From positions 372,001 to 436,000 of the forward strand of contig NZ_SRHV01000005.1 of the NCBI RefSeq assembly GCF_004698125.1: 64,000 bases of DNA, read 5' to 3'. Below, piece after piece: positions 16,686 to 25,180 of the stretch. A program made the position numbers and the translations under genes. How positions within the stretch are numbered: position 1 is the first letter of the stretch; each line of letters begins with the position of its first letter. The DNA comes from Halosimplex halophilum. GTDB lineage: Archaea > Halobacteriota > Halobacteria > Halobacteriales > Haloarculaceae. The notes under the pieces were generated by a model that saw nothing but the letters and a program-made list of their open reading frames with translations, did not search any database and was not told the origin of the DNA.

Positions 16686-18521
16686 TCACCGCCTGACGAA
16701 GGTCGTGTCCGTGCCCGTCGAGTGGACCTTGTTCCACGTCTCGCTCGCGGTCAGCTCCGCTCCGAGGTCGGGGTTGGGTTCCGTCGTGATCGACGCCCGG
16801 TGGCTCATCCCGACCTGTTCCATCTGCCCGCGGACGAGGTAGGCGCTCGGCGCCGGGTCCGCCCCCGCGGGGTCGCGGTAGTAGAGGTCGACCAGCGTCG
16901 ACGCGTTCTCCCGGCTGCTGTACAGCGGTGCGCCCCCGCTCGGGAGGTACGTGTTCCCCCGACCGCCGGCCGTGTAGTAGAGGCTCAGCGTGTTGAAGTC
17001 GCTCGTGACGCGCCGCTCGTTCAGGTGCTCGCCGGCCCACCGGGCCTGGTCGACGTCCGACCCGGTCGTGCTGATGATCTCCATCCCGGGCGTCGTCGGG
17101 GCGAACGTGAACACGGCGAAGGCCGGCCCGGCGACGAGGACGACCACCGCGGCGACGGCCAGCACGTGTCTCGGGGTCGGTCGTGCCGGGAGGGTCCCGT
17201 CGAACAGCCGGCTCAGCACGTAGCCGCCGAACACGGGCGTCACGAGCAGGCCGAGCAACTGCGGGTCGATCCCCCCGCTCGGCGCGAACACCGGCAACAG
17301 CACGAGCGTCGCGATCCCCTGGACGGCGACGCCCACCAGGAGGGCGTCGATCCGGTCGCCGGCCGCCGTGACGACCGCGTCCGACCGGAGGAACGTCACC
17401 ACCCGGTGGAGACCGGCGGCCGCGACCAGCCCGACGGCGGTGAACCTGGCGACCCACCGGAGGTGTTCGTACCAGTCGCGGGCGACCAGGTCCGTCAGCT
17501 GGTACTCGACGACGAGGGGGTGGACGGACCCGGAGGTGCGGGCCGCGGCGATGAGGTCCGCGGGCGTGAACACGACGACGACCGCCGCGATGGCGACCGC
17601 GACGAAGCCGCTGACCGCCAGCGCGAACGACCGCGCCGGGACCGACCGCTCGGCGAGCGCCCGCCGCACCGCGTCGCTCCCGACGACGACGGCGGCGATG
17701 CCCGCAACCCCCGCGAGCACCGCGAGGGGTCTGCCCGGGGTGAACCCGCCGGCGCCGAACAGCCCGCCGAGCCGGCCGGTGAACAGCGAGAAGACGGTGA
17801 GAAACCAGTCGAAGACGACCCCGTAGTAGACGACGATCAGTCCGCTGATCGTGACGTACTGCCCGCGGGTGAGCAGCGGCGTCCGCAGGACGCGCCCGGT
17901 CGCGTACACGACCGACAGCAGGAGCAGCGACGCGACCGGGAGGGTGTGGGCACCCATGATGAACCCGAGCGCGAGGAGGGCGACGCCCAGCCGGGCGTCC
18001 GTTCGGCCGTCCCGGTTGACGGTCACGACGAACGCGAGCAGGGCGAACAGCAGCGCCCACGCCATCGCGCCGCGGTGTGCCGAGAGGGCGAGGTGGGGGA
18101 CGTAGAACTGGTAGGCCACGGCGAGCGCGACCGCGACCGGGAAGACCGCGGCCCGCCGGGCGAGCTGGCTGGCCAGCAGCGCCTGGCTGAGCACGAGCAC
18201 GAGCCCGAACAGCGGGAGCGTCTGGACGAACTGGACGTCGAGTCCGCCGAAGTCGGCGAGGAAGCGGACGACCACCGCCGAGGCGACGTTGTCGTCGAAG
18301 ACGTTCACCCAGGAGACGAGAAACGAGTCGCGTTCGAGCGCGAACGGCCAGATCCGGCCCGACCGCTCGATGCTCCAGGCCCACAGCGACTGCTGGTACC
18401 GCCAGTAGGGGTCGGTCATGAACAGCGTTCGCGACCGCTGGACCGCCGTCGGGACGAGCAGCGCGAGCGACAGCAGGAGTCCGGCGAGGGAGAGCTTCGC
18501 GGTCACCCGCCGTGATGGCAT
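16686..18521 (-). CDS. Multi-pass membrane protein, GT-C-like topology
   Basis: A 611-residue protein with about 12-14 hydrophobic helices and a C-terminal soluble external domain of about 140 residues (starting near TPGMEIIS). This layout matches haloarchaeal GT39/GT87-like proteins, but a clear catalytic acidic motif is not obvious beyond MTDPYWRYQQ in the first outer loop. ATG18521 is chosen because a TATTATG box lies about 26 nt upstream. It lies 81 bp downstream of a flippase gene in the same direction. It may be a membrane glycosyltransferase or a polymerase (Wzy-like role); the exact function is unknown. Confidence 0.6.
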   Translation of the reverse strand: MPSRRVTAKLSLAGLLLSLALLVPTAVQRSRTLFMTDPYWRYQQSLWAWSIERSGRIWPFALERDSFLVSWVNVFDDNVASAVVVRFLADFGGLDVQFVQTLPLFGLVLVLSQALLASQLARRAAVFPVAVALAVAYQFYVPHLALSAHRGAMAWALLFALLAFVVTVNRDGRTDARLGVALLALGFIMGAHTLPVASLLLLSVVYATGRVLRTPLLTRGQYVTISGLIVVYYGVVFDWFLTVFSLFTGRLGGLFGAGGFTPGRPLAVLAGVAGIAAVVVGSDAVRRALAERSVPARSFALAVSGFVAVAIAAVVVVFTPADLIAAARTSGSVHPLVVEYQLTDLVARDWYEHLRWVARFTAVGLVAAAGLHRVVTFLRSDAVVTAAGDRIDALLVGVAVQGIATLVLLPVFAPSGGIDPQLLGLLVTPVFGGYVLSRLFDGTLPARPTPRHVLAVAAVVVLVAGPAFAVFTFAPTTPGMEIISTTGSDVDQARWAGEHLNERRVTSDFNTLSLYYTAGGRGNTYLPSGGAPLYSSRENASTLVDLYYRDPAGADPAPSAYLVRGQMEQVGMSHRASITTEPNPDLGAELTASETWNKVHSTGTDTTFVRR

Positions 18522-18602
18522 TGTTTCCGAGTAGCCCGGCCGCGGCATAATACTCCCGCATCTCCGTCGCCCGCGACGGGTCGGTCGCGGAGCGGCCGTC
18601 GT

Positions 18603-20135
18603 TCACCGGCGCCAGCGGATCGCCCGCTTGACGGGCGCCAGGTCGACCCCGAAGCGCGACTCCCACCGCTCGACGAGTTCCCGGTCGCGCTCGTCGAGAC
18701 TCCGGGTGACGACGAGCGCGACCACCTGCACGACCGTCAGCGCGGCGCCGACGCCGAGCAGGGCAACGAACGACAGCTCGCGACCGGCGAGCGCGCGGGC
18801 GATCCCGGCTCCGGCGGCGACCGTCACGACCAGCGGCTTGACGGTGTCGAACGAGAAGGGGTGGCTCCCGGTCTCCAGGTAGATCGCGACCACCTCCACG
18901 AGGTTGAACACGGCGAAGCCGGCGCCCGTCGCCAGCGCCGCGCCGACGAGCCGGTAGCGGGGGATGAGCAGGAGGTTGAGCGCGACGTTGACCACCAGCC
19001 CCAGCGCGGACGCGACCAACTCGACCCGGGTCCGGTCGATGGCCTTCAGCATCGCGCCGTTCGGACCGACGACGACCCGGAGGAACATCCCCGCGATCAG
19101 GACGGCCAGCGCCGGCGCCGCCGGGAGGTACCGCGCGGTGAAGAACACGCGGACCACGTCGGGCGCGAACAGCACGAACGTCAGCGCGAGCGGGAGCGTC
19201 GCCGTCGTGATCCACTTGGTGGCCGTCGCGTACAGCGCGTCGAGGTCCGCGTAGGCCCCCTCCTCGTAGAACTCCGTCGCGATCGGGTAGTAGAGGAAGG
19301 TGAACGACGTGAGGACGAACAGCGTGATCTCCCGGAGCGGCTGGACGGCGCGGTACTGGCCGACCGCCGCCGTGTCGAGCAACAGCCCGATCATCAGCAG
19401 GTCCATGTCCGAGAGGAACATGACGATCGACGAGCCGACCGCGAGCGGCCACGAGAACGTCCAGAGCCGTCCCAGGGTGGCCCCGTCGACCGCGACCGAC
19501 AGCGACGGTCGGCGGTCGCCCAGCGCGGCCAGCGCGGCGTAGCCGGCCAGCGCACCGAGCGCGGGGATCGCGAGCCAGTAGCCGATGGCGCCGGCGTAGG
19601 GGTAGCCGAGGGCGGCCAGGACGCCGAACAGCGCCAGCCCACAGACCCGGGGAAACAGGTCGCGGGCGACGGTCGTCCGGGCGGACTCCTTCAGGGCCTG
19701 CAGCACCGCGAACAGCACCTGCGCGAGCGGGAAGACCAGCAGGTACGGGAGGAACCACAGGAGGTTGCGCGCGAGCGTCGGGTCGTCCATCAGGGCCGCG
19801 ATCCGGTGGCGGAAGGCGTAGACGAGCACCGTCGCCAGCGCGGCGCCGACGGCCACGAGGACGACGCTGCTGTGGAGGACCTCCCGGCGCCGCGACGGCT
19901 CCGTCTCGCCGCTGATGAGCCGCGTGGTCCCCTTGGGGACGCCCAGCAGCGAGACGTGGCCGACCGCCGAGACGACGGTCAGCGCGAGCGCGAGCTGGCC
20001 GAACAGCTCGACGGACAGCGCCCGGACGATGAGCACCTGCCCCAGGACGCCGAGCGCCCGGCCGGCCACGGTGCCGACGAACACCACGACCGCGCCGCGG
20101 GCGAGCACGCCGAGGCTGTCCGAGATCGAACTCAC
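18603..20135 (-). CDS. Polysaccharide flippase (Wzx/MATE-like)
   Basis: A 510-residue protein with about 14 membrane helices and the oligosaccharide-flippase pattern (start GVLARGAVVVFVGTVAGRALG; a later helix with VNVALNLLLIPRYRLVGAALAT). The family moves lipid-linked oligosaccharides across the membrane, here presumably dolichol-linked. GTG20135 is the start; CTATT about 25 nt upstream serves as a weak TATA box. It is probably in an operon with the membrane protein downstream. Confidence 0.88.
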   Translation of the reverse strand: MSSISDSLGVLARGAVVVFVGTVAGRALGVLGQVLIVRALSVELFGQLALALTVVSAVGHVSLLGVPKGTTRLISGETEPSRRREVLHSSVVLVAVGAALATVLVYAFRHRIAALMDDPTLARNLLWFLPYLLVFPLAQVLFAVLQALKESARTTVARDLFPRVCGLALFGVLAALGYPYAGAIGYWLAIPALGALAGYAALAALGDRRPSLSVAVDGATLGRLWTFSWPLAVGSSIVMFLSDMDLLMIGLLLDTAAVGQYRAVQPLREITLFVLTSFTFLYYPIATEFYEEGAYADLDALYATATKWITTATLPLALTFVLFAPDVVRVFFTARYLPAAPALAVLIAGMFLRVVVGPNGAMLKAIDRTRVELVASALGLVVNVALNLLLIPRYRLVGAALATGAGFAVFNLVEVVAIYLETGSHPFSFDTVKPLVVTVAAGAGIARALAGRELSFVALLGVGAALTVVQVVALVVTRSLDERDRELVERWESRFGVDLAPVKRAIRWRR

Positions 20136-20270
20136 TGCCGGAGAGTCCGTCCCCGCCGAATAGAAGGTTGCGACTCCCGCCGTCGGCCTCGGCGCCGCGT
20201 GCGAACCGGGGCAGCCGCGCGGGTCGCCACACCGACAGCCTTAGGCGAACTCCGCGGGAATCCCCTCGCA

Positions 20271-21629
20271 ATGAGTCGGCCGAACGTGCTGTTCGTGGTG
20301 CTGGACTCGGTGCGGGCCGACAGGCTCTCCTCGTACGGGTACGAGCGGGAGACGACGCCCGGGCTCGACGCGTTTGCGGCCGGGGCCGACCGCTACACGC
20401 GGGCCGTGGCCAACAGCTCCTGGACGATGCCGGCCCACGGGACCTTCTTCACCGGCCGCTACCCGAGCGAACACGGCGCCGGCGCGACCCACCGACGGTT
20501 CTCGGTCCCCCCCGAGCGGACGCTCCCCGCCCGGCTCTCGGCGGCCGGCTACGAGACCGTCGGGCTGTCGACGAACCCGTGGGTCGCCACCGACTTCGAC
20601 TTCGACACCGGGTTCGACGAGTTCGCCGACGTGAAGGCGCCGCTGCCGTTCGACCCCGACGGCCCGAACGGCCACCCGCGGCACATCCTCAGCGAACTCG
20701 GGAAAGAGGAGTGGCAGGGCCCACAGAAGTACCCGCGGTTCGCCCGCTGGGCGCTCGATGGCAACCCCCTGACACGGGTCGTCAACACCTTCTCGTTCCG
20801 GCGGGATCCGGCGAGCTACGCGGACGCGAGCGTCCTCAACGACCGCGCGCTGTCGTGGATCGACGGCCGCGACCGCGACGACCCCTTCTTCATGTTCCTC
20901 AACTACATGGACGCCCACGAACCCTACCACCCCGACGAGGAGTGGCTCGGGCGGTTCCGCGAGGGGGACTGCGAGGCCGACATCGAGTGGCACCTACGCT
21001 CGCTGAACGAGAGCTACGACGACGCCGCGGTCGAGTGCATCAACGACCGCTACGACGCCTGCCTGGCGTATCTCGACGACCAGCTGGCGACGCTGTTCGC
21101 CGAACTCGACGCCCGCGGGCTCCGGGAGGAGACGGCCGTCGTCGTCACCGCCGACCACGGGAAGTGCCTCGGCGAACACGAGTTCATGGGGGTCGGCACC
21201 TTCCTCTACGACGAACTCCTGGAGGTCCCGCTGCTCGTCGACCGGCCCGGCGAGGACGGGGGGACCGTCGACGAACTGACCGACCAGGCCGACGTACACG
21301 ACCTGATCCTCGACATCGCGGGGCTCGACCGGCCCCACGACCGGCCCGACGGCGCCTTCAGCGAGACGCTCGGGCCGAACCAGGACGTGGCCATTCCCCA
21401 CCGGGACATCCCCGCTGAAGGGCGGCGGCGTATCGAGACCGACGAGGGGTCGCTGGTCGTCGACGTCGCCGATGGTGACGTGGTCCGCGTCTCCGAGGCG
21501 TCGCAGACCGGCGCACTCCGGGAGCGGCTCGACGCGCACCTCGACCAGTGCGAACCGTTCGGCACCGCGGAGGGCGTCGACATGGACAGCGGCGTCCGCG
21601 ACCAGCTCGAGGAACTCGGCTACCTCTGA
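20271..21629 (+). CDS. Sulfatase-like alkaline-phosphatase-superfamily enzyme (Thr type)
   Basis: A 452-residue protein. Asp12 (FVVLDSVRADR) is the first metal ligand. The nucleophile block SWTMPAHGTFFTGRYPSEHG places Thr52 where true sulfatases carry the Cys/Ser modified to formylglycine. TADHGKCLGEHE is the second metal site. It is therefore more likely a phosphoric-ester hydrolase or transferase than a sulfatase. No signal peptide is seen. Its family resembles the protein at 3522 (shared fold order and matching 'LDGNPLxxxxN' and 'DRPFF.F.NY' style segments). The context is glycan assembly, convergent with a GT39 gene. Confidence 0.82.
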   Translation: MSRPNVLFVVLDSVRADRLSSYGYERETTPGLDAFAAGADRYTRAVANSSWTMPAHGTFFTGRYPSEHGAGATHRRFSVPPERTLPARLSAAGYETVGLSTNPWVATDFDFDTGFDEFADVKAPLPFDPDGPNGHPRHILSELGKEEWQGPQKYPRFARWALDGNPLTRVVNTFSFRRDPASYADASVLNDRALSWIDGRDRDDPFFMFLNYMDAHEPYHPDEEWLGRFREGDCEADIEWHLRSLNESYDDAAVECINDRYDACLAYLDDQLATLFAELDARGLREETAVVVTADHGKCLGEHEFMGVGTFLYDELLEVPLLVDRPGEDGGTVDELTDQADVHDLILDIAGLDRPHDRPDGAFSETLGPNQDVAIPHRDIPAEGRRRIETDEGSLVVDVADGDVVRVSEASQTGALRERLDAHLDQCEPFGTAEGVDMDSGVRDQLEELGYL

Positions 21630-21650
21630 AACCGCTCACCGCTCGGGCCG

Positions 21651-23705
21651 TCACGGCGCGCCCGTCGCCGGCGCTGGCGGGACTGCTCCCGGAGCCGGCG
21701 AGAGCGCCGCCGAGGCGTTCGTCGCCGCGCCGCAGCCCTCCTGGCCGGAGCCGAACGCGAGGACGGTCACGTCGAAGGCGGGCATCCGGGCGATCACCTC
21801 GCAGGGCCGGGGCGAGCGCTCGGCCCACCCCGAGGGGACGACGGCGTACTCGATGTCGGGCCGGTCGGCGAGTTCGTCGCGGGGGACGGCCCGCAGCGTC
21901 CGGTCGGCGTAGAAGTCGAAGCCGAACAGCGTGCCGTGGTCGACGCGCGTCGTCACCGGGTCGACCGCGACGACCGCGTCCTCGGGGACCGCGTCGTTCG
22001 TCGCGAGCCCCGCCTCGTACTGCTGGATGTCGCCGGCGCTGCCCGGCAGCGCCACGGGCGCGGCGAGCCCCGCGGTCAACAGGAGACAGAGCAGCGTCGG
22101 GACGGCCGCGGTCGCGAGCCGCCCGTCGGGCGGCCAGTCCCCGTCGACGACGCTCCCGAGCCGCGGCAGGCCCACGAGCAGCGCGGTTCCCACCACGACC
22201 ACGCCGAGGACGACCCAGTCCGGCGTCGGACGGATCCCCCAGACCCCCCAGTACCGGCCGGTAAGCGGCGTGTACACGCCGGCCCGCGGCGAGTGGACGA
22301 CCGCCGCCGCGGTCCCGGCGACGAGGCCGGCGGCGGCGACGCGCCACCGCGTCGCCAGCGCGAACAGGTGGCCGACCAGCACCGCGATCGGCACGAACGT
22401 CGGCATGACGTACCAGCCGTGGTTGCCGGTGAACACGAAAAACCAGAACACCGCGTTGGCCCACCAGACGAGAAAGAGCGGGCGCTGGTACCGGTCCAGC
22501 GCGGCGCGGATCCGCGTGACGGCCTCGCCCGTCCCCGACGGCAGATCCACCGGCGCGAACGCGTCGCCGACGACCTCCCGCCGGACGGCGAGGACGCCGA
22601 CGACCGCCGCCGGGGCGAGGTAGTAGATCCACGGGTCGGTGTAGGTGCCGAACTGGCGGATGTAGGGGTACTTCATGAACGCGAACATCGCCCCCTCCCT
22701 GACGAACAGGTCGCCGGAGGCCCGCTCGATGACGTTCTCGACGAAGAATATCCGGACGAACTCGCCCCCGTGGCGGGTGTAGGCCGTCACCAGCCACGGC
22801 GCGGCCATGAGCGCGGTGATCCCGACGCAGGCGGCGAATCCCCTGGAGACGAACGTCCGCCAGCGGGCGAGGACCAGCGGGACGACGACGACGACGAAGA
22901 TCCCGGCACCGAACCCCTTCGCGAGGAAGGTCAGGCCGGCCGCGACGCCGACCGCCGGGAGCAGGTCGGGGCGGTCGCGGTCGGCGACGAGCCACGTCAG
23001 GTAGACGAACAGCGTCCCGAAGAGCAACAGCGGCGCGTCGGTCGTCGCCTGGCGGCCCGCGTTCGGCCCCATGAACAGGTACGGCGTCGCGAGGAGGGCG
23101 AAGCCGGCGGCCAGCCCCGTGCGCCGGTCGTAGCGCTCGGCGCCGATCCGGTAGGTGAGCAGCCCCGTGAGGATCGCCGCGGTGGCGGACGGGAGCCGGG
23201 CTGCGAGCTCCGTCACGCCGAACGCGAGCATCGAGAGCGCCTGGAGCCACGGGACCAGCGGCGGCTTCTTCAGGTACGGCCCGAACGCCGCCTGGGCGTT
23301 GCCGAGGTAGTTGAGGTGGGGGACGAGCCAGTAGCCGTCCTGCACCATGTGCCGGGCCATGTTGGCGTACAGCCCCTCGTCCCACGCCTGGAGGTTGTAC
23401 CCGCCCAGCCCGACGTAGTAGACGTAGACGCCGAACGCGAGGAGGCCCGCGAGGTGGACGTGTCGCGGCCGGAGCCGTCCCGGCGACCAGCCCGGATCCG
23501 GGTCGTCCCGGTCGGGATCCGTTCCCGAGCTGTCCCGGTCGGGGTCCGTTCCCGGGCCGTCGCTGTCACCGGATTCCGGGTTTCCACCGTCACCGGACAC
23601 CGAGTTGCCATCGCCACTGGCCTCCGGGTCGCCTTCGTCGCGGTCGGTTCCCGGGTCGCCGCCGTCGGCGCCGCCGGGGATCGGGATCGCGGAGACGAGC
23701 GACAT
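21651..23705 (-). CDS. GT39 (ArnT/PMT-like) membrane glycosyltransferase
   Basis: A 684-residue protein. Residues 1-80 are a hydrophilic, Asp/Gly-rich tail with short internal repeats (GTDPDRD twice). About 12 membrane helices follow. The first outer loop has the ArnT signature: WDEGLY (Asp109, Glu110), then GYWLVPHLNY, KKPPLVPWL and AARLPSA. The family transfers a sugar from polyprenyl-phosphate sugar on the outer face. The start is uncertain: ATG23705 is preferred, 34 nt after a weak CTTATG box; ATG23741 and ATG23780 are open alternatives. The acceptor is unknown. Confidence 0.82.
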   Translation of the reverse strand: MSLVSAIPIPGGADGGDPGTDRDEGDPEASGDGNSVSGDGGNPESGDSDGPGTDPDRDSSGTDPDRDDPDPGWSPGRLRPRHVHLAGLLAFGVYVYYVGLGGYNLQAWDEGLYANMARHMVQDGYWLVPHLNYLGNAQAAFGPYLKKPPLVPWLQALSMLAFGVTELAARLPSATAAILTGLLTYRIGAERYDRRTGLAAGFALLATPYLFMGPNAGRQATTDAPLLLFGTLFVYLTWLVADRDRPDLLPAVGVAAGLTFLAKGFGAGIFVVVVVPLVLARWRTFVSRGFAACVGITALMAAPWLVTAYTRHGGEFVRIFFVENVIERASGDLFVREGAMFAFMKYPYIRQFGTYTDPWIYYLAPAAVVGVLAVRREVVGDAFAPVDLPSGTGEAVTRIRAALDRYQRPLFLVWWANAVFWFFVFTGNHGWYVMPTFVPIAVLVGHLFALATRWRVAAAGLVAGTAAAVVHSPRAGVYTPLTGRYWGVWGIRPTPDWVVLGVVVVGTALLVGLPRLGSVVDGDWPPDGRLATAAVPTLLCLLLTAGLAAPVALPGSAGDIQQYEAGLATNDAVPEDAVVAVDPVTTRVDHGTLFGFDFYADRTLRAVPRDELADRPDIEYAVVPSGWAERSPRPCEVIARMPAFDVTVLAFGSGQEGCGAATNASAALSPAPGAVPPAPATGAP

Positions 23706-23932
23706 CTGTCGGATGCCTCGAAGTATCGAGAGCCCTCGCATAAGCGTGTCGTCATCCGGTGCCCCGTCGAGCGGAGCCAACGGCGCGCGGTGCGAGCCGG
23801 CCGCGGGAAGCAGGCGGGGTGCGGCGCCACGGGTGACGCGGCCGGCGACGCGACCCCTCGACGGGCGGCGGAACAGCGGGCCGAGCGCCTGTGACGACGC
23901 GGATCCGACGCGGAAGGGACTGAGTCGACAGA

Positions 23933-23938
23933 TTTAAT
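23933..23938 (+). promoter_or_regulatory. TATA box upstream of the short ORF and sulfatase-like gene
   Basis: TTTAAT lies 27 nt before ATG23966. The spacing fits a transcript that begins at the short ORF rather than at the sulfatase-like gene 104 nt further on. Confidence 0.45.
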
Positions 23939-23965
23939 GACGACACAGCGGGAGAACCGGTATCT

Positions 23966-24073
23966 ATGACCGTCTCACGTAGCCGTCGCCGACGGGGGAG
24001 ACCGCCGTCGGACGGGCCACCCTGTTCTCCCGGTGAACCGGAGTCCGAGTCGCCGCTCGATCGGGACGCATGA
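23966..24073 (+). CDS. Possible 35-aa leader ORF coupled to the sulfatase-like gene
   Basis: A 35-codon frame begins at ATG23966, just where a leaderless transcript would start. Its TGA (24071-24073) overlaps the next ATG (24070-24072) as ATGA. The peptide is Arg-rich at the start and Glu/Ser/Pro-rich at the end and matches no family I know. The position favours translation and coupling; the composition could equally be non-coding. Confidence 0.3.
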   Translation: MTVSRSRRRRGRPPSDGPPCSPGEPESESPLDRDA

Positions 24074-25176
24074 CGAGGCGAGACGTCGTCCTGGTCACGG
24101 CCGATTCCGTCCGCTACGACGCGGCCGGGGCGATGGAGACGCTCGACGACCTCGACCAGTTGCGGGGGATCACGGCCGGCCACTACACGCGGCCCAGTCT
24201 CGGTGGGCTCCACTCCGGACGGCTCGACGGGGCGATCCGGTCGCGGGTCGTCGCTCCCTCGCTCGCGGGGACGTTCGCCGACGCCGGCTACACGACCGTC
24301 GGGTTCGCCGCGACGCCGCAGGTCCACCCCGAGTTCGGCTTCGACGACGGGTTCGACACGTACCACGCCTTCGCCGACCGCGGGACGCGCGGGTCGACCA
24401 TCCGCGAACGGCTCAGCAATATCGACCTGCTCCGGCGCGTCTACCACCGCGTGTTCCCGCCCCACGCGAAGCTCTCCGACCTGCCGGCCGACGAGGCGGT
24501 CGTCGACCGGGCCATCGACCGGTTCCGGGCGGCCGACGGCCCGCGGTTCCTCTGGGTGCACCTGATGGGGACCCACCGGCCCTACGGCCGCGGCGCGGAC
24601 GCCATCCCGGAGTCGCTCGACCGCAAGGCGCTGTTCGCGCCGGACCGGCTCTCGGCGGACGAGCGCGACCAGCTCGACGACGCCTATCGCGACGCGGTCG
24701 GGCGGGCCGGCGACGCGGTCGGGCGGCTCCGCGAGGCCGTCCCCGACGACGCGGTGTTCGTGTTCACCTCCGACCACGGGGACGAGTTCGGCGAGGAGGG
24801 CTACTACTTCCACCAGCCACAGCGGCGCCGCGTCGCCGCGAAACTGGTGGAGGTGCCCGTCGCGGTCGACGGGGTCGACACGGTCGGCGACCGGTGTAGC
24901 CTGCTCGACCTGCCGCCGACGCTCGCGAGCGCGGTCGGTATCGACCCGCCGGCCGAGTGGTCGGGCGTCGACCTCGCGACCCGCGAGCGCGAGACGACGC
25001 TGACCGTCGCGCCGTGGAACGACCGGGCGACGGTCCTCTGGCAGGACTTCGACCGCCGCCTGGTCGCGACCGACGCGACGGTCACGCTCGCGGACGACGA
25101 CGGCCGGACGGCCGTCGACGACGGCGACCTCGACGGGCCGACGGAGCAGCTGCGGGACCTCGGGTACGTGGGGTAG
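24070..25176 (+). CDS. Short sulfatase-like alkaline-phosphatase-superfamily enzyme (Thr type)
   Basis: At 368 residues it is shorter than most relatives. Asp12 (LVTADSVRYDA) and the second metal site TSDHGDEFGEEG are present. The nucleophile block is HYTRPSLGGLHSG with Thr40 instead of Cys/Ser. HLMGTHRPYG matches the active-site His loop. It is predicted cytoplasmic. The next gene, a flippase, starts 4 nt after the stop, so the two are co-transcribed. This suggests that the enzyme edits or loads a phosphate or sulfate group on the lipid-linked glycan carried by that flippase, which is inference. Confidence 0.78.
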   Translation: MTRRDVVLVTADSVRYDAAGAMETLDDLDQLRGITAGHYTRPSLGGLHSGRLDGAIRSRVVAPSLAGTFADAGYTTVGFAATPQVHPEFGFDDGFDTYHAFADRGTRGSTIRERLSNIDLLRRVYHRVFPPHAKLSDLPADEAVVDRAIDRFRAADGPRFLWVHLMGTHRPYGRGADAIPESLDRKALFAPDRLSADERDQLDDAYRDAVGRAGDAVGRLREAVPDDAVFVFTSDHGDEFGEEGYYFHQPQRRRVAAKLVEVPVAVDGVDTVGDRCSLLDLPPTLASAVGIDPPAEWSGVDLATRERETTLTVAPWNDRATVLWQDFDRRLVATDATVTLADDDGRTAVDDGDLDGPTEQLRDLGYVG

Positions 25177-25180
25177 GGCC

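Noticed and set aside
16621-20271. A 1216-codon minus-strand frame across the flippase and membrane protein genes
   Set aside because: Its translation is Arg/Pro/Gly-rich with no domain text; two real membrane-protein genes occupy the same strand in another frame.
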